A stretch of 64,000 nucleotides of DNA. Origin: Sphingobacterium prati (GTDB lineage: Bacteria > Bacteroidota > Bacteroidia > Sphingobacteriales > Sphingobacteriaceae). Both the position numbers and the translations under genes were made by a program. The DNA is taken from assembly GCF_013167215.1 (NCBI RefSeq), contig NZ_JABJWY010000034.1, positions 62,001 through 126,000 on the forward strand. The letters run 5' to 3'. Of the stretch, positions 62,701 through 64,000 are shown one piece after another; within the stretch, counting starts at the first letter, position 1, and every line of letters begins with the position of its first letter. The notes under the pieces were generated by a model. It had not been told where the DNA came from, searched no databases, and saw nothing but the letters and a program-made list of their open reading frames with translations.

Positions 62701-64000
62701 GCCCAATGTCACTCTCCCTATAGTACACTGAGCGCATGGGCTGGCAATCCACTATTTATTGACGTAGAAGGGCTTGCCAAAATTGACTTATTAACAGAAG
62801 AGGAATTGCACGCCATAAAAAGGCCCTATTCAACCGAGATTAATTTTCAGGAGGTAAGCTCGATTAAATATAGACTGTTGAAAATAGCGTATAGTCGATC
62901 ATCGGTCGAGGAAGAAACGGCTTTTGTAACGTTTTGCAGCGATGAATCCCACTGGTTGGAGAATTTTGCTTGCTTCACACTATTGAAGGAAAAATATGAT
63001 AATCTTCCGTGGTATAAATGGCCCGAGAAATATAAATTGAGAGATAAAGATGCACTCAATATGTTTAAGAGCGAACATAACACTGATATCCAAATGATAA
63101 AATGGTGGCAGTATGTATTCTATCATCAGTGGCAAGAGTTGCATCATTATTGTGGGGATCACGGGATTAGGCTATTGGGCGATATTCCTTTTTACGTCAA
63201 CTATGATTCAGCAGATGTGTGGGCGAATCCCCAATTTTTCACGCTTGGTCAAGCTGGCAACATGACCAAAGTCGCCGGCGTACCTCCAGACTATTTCAAT
63301 GATCAGGGTCAGCTCTGGGGTATGCCTATATATCAATGGGAAGTACTCAAAAGGGATGGCTATAGGTGGTGGGTTGCCCGTCTGCGACATAACTGTAAAT
63401 TATTCGATCAGTGTCGGTTAGATCATTTCCGCGCCTTTTCTAGCTTTTGGCAGGTGCCTGCAGAGGAGCAGAGCGCAAAAAGTGGTGCATGGTCACCTGG
63501 ACCTGGAGCAGATTTTTTTGAGCATGTAAAGAACGAACTAGGACATATGCCTTTTGTCGCTGAAGATCTCGGGGATGTGGATTCAGCGGTTTGTGCTTTG
63601 AGGGATCAATTTGGGATGCCAGGGATGAAAGTATTACAATTTGCCTTTGAGGAAGACATGCCCCGCTCGCCACATATTCCGCATCAATACGGTCAGAACT
63701 TTGTCGCTTATACAGGTACACATGACAACAACACGTTGCTCTCCTGGTATAACCAAGATGTTGATCAGTCTACAAGAAATAGAATAGATCAGTTTGTTGG
63801 GGCTTCTATTGATGCTTCAAACATCAATAAGTCATTTATCCGACTCTTGTATGCTTCTATCGCCGATACAGCCATTATTCCGATGCAGGATATTTTGGAA
63901 CTAGATGGTTCATGCCGGATGAATAAACCCGCAAGTACTGTAGGAAATTGGCTGTGGCGTATGAAAAAGCAAGCATTTCAAAAAAACGTTCAAAAACAAT
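59797..64000 (+). CDS. Maltooligosyltrehalose synthase / 4-alpha-glucanotransferase fusion (TreY-MalQ), cut by window edge
   Basis: One frame runs uninterrupted from the ATG at 59797 (alternative ATG 59821) to the right edge: at least 1401 codons. Residues ~20-910 are TreY (GH13_26): TYRIQFHKDF, GLRIDHIDGL with candidate nucleophile Asp323, VAEKILERNE with candidate acid Glu351, and the TreY signature HDTKRGDDTRSRL. Residues ~918 onward are MalQ (GH77): ILMHISSLPSPYGIGDLG, nucleophile Asp1209 in CRLDHFRAF, acid/base Glu1256 in VAEDLGD, and Asp1310 in GTHDNNTL. TreY converts maltodextrin ends to trehalosyl units; MalQ rearranges maltodextrins. Together they point to trehalose/glycogen metabolism. 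TreZ is not in the window. Confidence 0.93.
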   Translation, partial: MLTKSINTMHTKRLRTICTHTLPHTTYRIQFHKDFNFNAFESIIPYLHELGVDTIYASPILRSTPGSMHGYDGTDLQQIDPELGTLADLRRIRNQLNLYGIKWLQDIVPNHMAFHPDNAWLMELLEFGPTSTHASFFDTCFVGNMFEPGKLIVPILAKEVHDAIDDGEITIALVEKRLYLKYFDNCYPLSPETYCTVLEDHLRKVKNDFSGFLVRVNTAQANGNQQEWQTLRNEILADISDIDLQNYLYAVNNTKYRLKELIEIQFYELCPWWTTNHRINYRRFFTVNGLICINVQHPEVFRETHRFIKELIEEKLIDGLRIDHIDGLYSPNQYLKDLRDYVGPDIYIVAEKILERNENLPQIWPIQGTTGYEFLSACNNLITCAKGKKQFDFYYNQLTGNKRPLKKQQLDKKMQILTKYMQGDVDNLVNLLIRLLDDSIGVDRQHLRAVLQAFLANFPVYRIYDDNFPLSAASYRMIEDLFELLKKDHSLNKKAIEQFFCLFSDAQEGRNPTRIPETIQLLKRCMQFAGPAMAKGVEDTLMYTYNRFIGHNEVGNHPGNFGISIKNFHMLMQKRQTQWPLSLNTTATHDTKRGDDTRSRLAVLTAMPNKWVKQVQIWQDIVWNEYRGDLPHPNDEYFIYQALLGSYPLGSQENTADSEFETRFLDYLIKYLREGKERSSWEEPNESYESAVRNFAGFLLNKERPFFTSFYQFLQRISDFGIINSLAQQLLKFTCPGVPDIYQGTELWNHSFVDPDNRRAVDYRRCKELLAQIAKIPEDVLIKTLWRERYDGKIKLWLVNKLAKLRKTQPALSFSSSYIKLKVKGAYKKNILAFARKCGDDWLVIVIPLHLAELGKFPQFIPGNFAWDDTRILLPTNRPLKWEHLLSNAEGEETEIGIDKLFSDLPLAIIKYKNEPKKRSAGILMHISSLPSPYGIGDLGKEARRFVRQLQASGQSWWQMLPLGPTAEAQCHSPYSTLSAWAGNPLFIDVEGLAKIDLLTEEELHAIKRPYSTEINFQEVSSIKYRLLKIAYSRSSVEEETAFVTFCSDESHWLENFACFTLLKEKYDNLPWYKWPEKYKLRDKDALNMFKSEHNTDIQMIKWWQYVFYHQWQELHHYCGDHGIRLLGDIPFYVNYDSADVWANPQFFTLGQAGNMTKVAGVPPDYFNDQGQLWGMPIYQWEVLKRDGYRWWVARLRHNCKLFDQCRLDHFRAFSSFWQVPAEEQSAKSGAWSPGPGADFFEHVKNELGHMPFVAEDLGDVDSAVCALRDQFGMPGMKVLQFAFEEDMPRSPHIPHQYGQNFVAYTGTHDNNTLLSWYNQDVDQSTRNRIDQFVGASIDASNINKSFIRLLYASIADTAIIPMQDILELDGSCRMNKPASTVGNWLWRMKKQAFQKNVQKQ

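Noticed and set aside
60138..63721. Several 60-114 codon - strand frames inside the TreY-MalQ gene
   Set aside because: They are shadows of the long + strand frame, whose catalytic motifs are complete.
1..64000. tRNA, rRNA, CRISPR arrays, phage genes and insertion sequences
   Set aside because: Looked for on both strands by eye; no cloverleaf, repeat-spacer pattern, transposase motif or long terminal inverted repeat was recognised. A small non-coding RNA could still be missed.

Overview
The window looks like chromosomal DNA of a Sphingobacterium-type member of the Bacteroidota. The grounds are two SusC/SusD outer-membrane uptake pairs, a one-protein hybrid two-component regulator (HTCS), TAnnTTTG-type -7 promoter boxes, DUF3575/DUF3472/DUF6755 families, many lipoprotein signals, and moderate GC with very AT-rich spacers. 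No rRNA, tRNA, CRISPR array, phage or intact insertion sequence was recognised.

Layout. 1-476: start of an aldo/keto reductase that runs off the left edge. 945-2723: an astacin-like secreted lipoprotein metalloprotease and an omptin-like beta-barrel. 2829-18120: a polysaccharide utilisation locus on the + strand, with HTCS sensor/regulator, GH31 with PA14 insert (probable alpha-xylosidase), SusC, SusD, surface glycan-binding lipoprotein and GH2 beta-galactosidase. It fits harvesting of galactosylated xyloglucan oligosaccharides, although no endo-glucanase is present. 18295-24717 (- strand): a small conserved protein, then a six-gene operon for a molybdopterin enzyme with ferredoxin, Rieske protein, NarI-like membrane subunit, DUF6755 protein and TDT/TehA anion transporter. 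25068-29704: a second SusC/SusD pair with no enzymes, closed by a strong hairpin.

29795-34912 (- strand): an exported DJ-1/PfpI protein, then a signalling cluster of a stand-alone receiver, a LOV-domain (blue-light type) histidine kinase and a GAF/PAS histidine kinase. 35139-40666: assorted genes (small membrane protein, DUF3472 lipoprotein, GNAT acetyltransferase, PH-like membrane protein, alpha/beta hydrolase) with gene relics between them. 40867-47169 (- strand): nitrate assimilation, with a NarK-type transporter, a giant NasC-type nitrate reductase fused to an NAD(P)H:FAD oxidoreductase and a BFD-like [2Fe-2S] domain, and a sulfite/nitrite-reductase-like protein that lacks cluster ligands and ends in a rubredoxin. 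A roughly 550-bp AT-rich spacer with a 24-bp perfect palindrome lies upstream. 47871-53629: a DUF3575 barrel, a TPR protein and a four-gene tripartite efflux operon, with an AraC regulator convergent to it. 54928-57824: an ECF-type sigma factor, an SDR oxidoreductase and an inorganic pyrophosphatase. 57842-59631 (- strand): a receiver-like protein with a decayed tail and two tandem paralogous nucleotidyltransferases. 59797-64000: an uninterrupted frame that joins maltooligosyltrehalose synthase (TreY) to 4-alpha-glucanotransferase (MalQ), cut by the right edge.

The most unusual items are the TreY-MalQ fusion, the LOV kinase with its overlapping receiver, the ligand-less nitrite-reductase-like/rubredoxin partner of the fused nitrate reductase, and the Rieske-containing molybdoenzyme complex. 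All functional statements are read from sequence motifs and family knowledge; no database search was possible.
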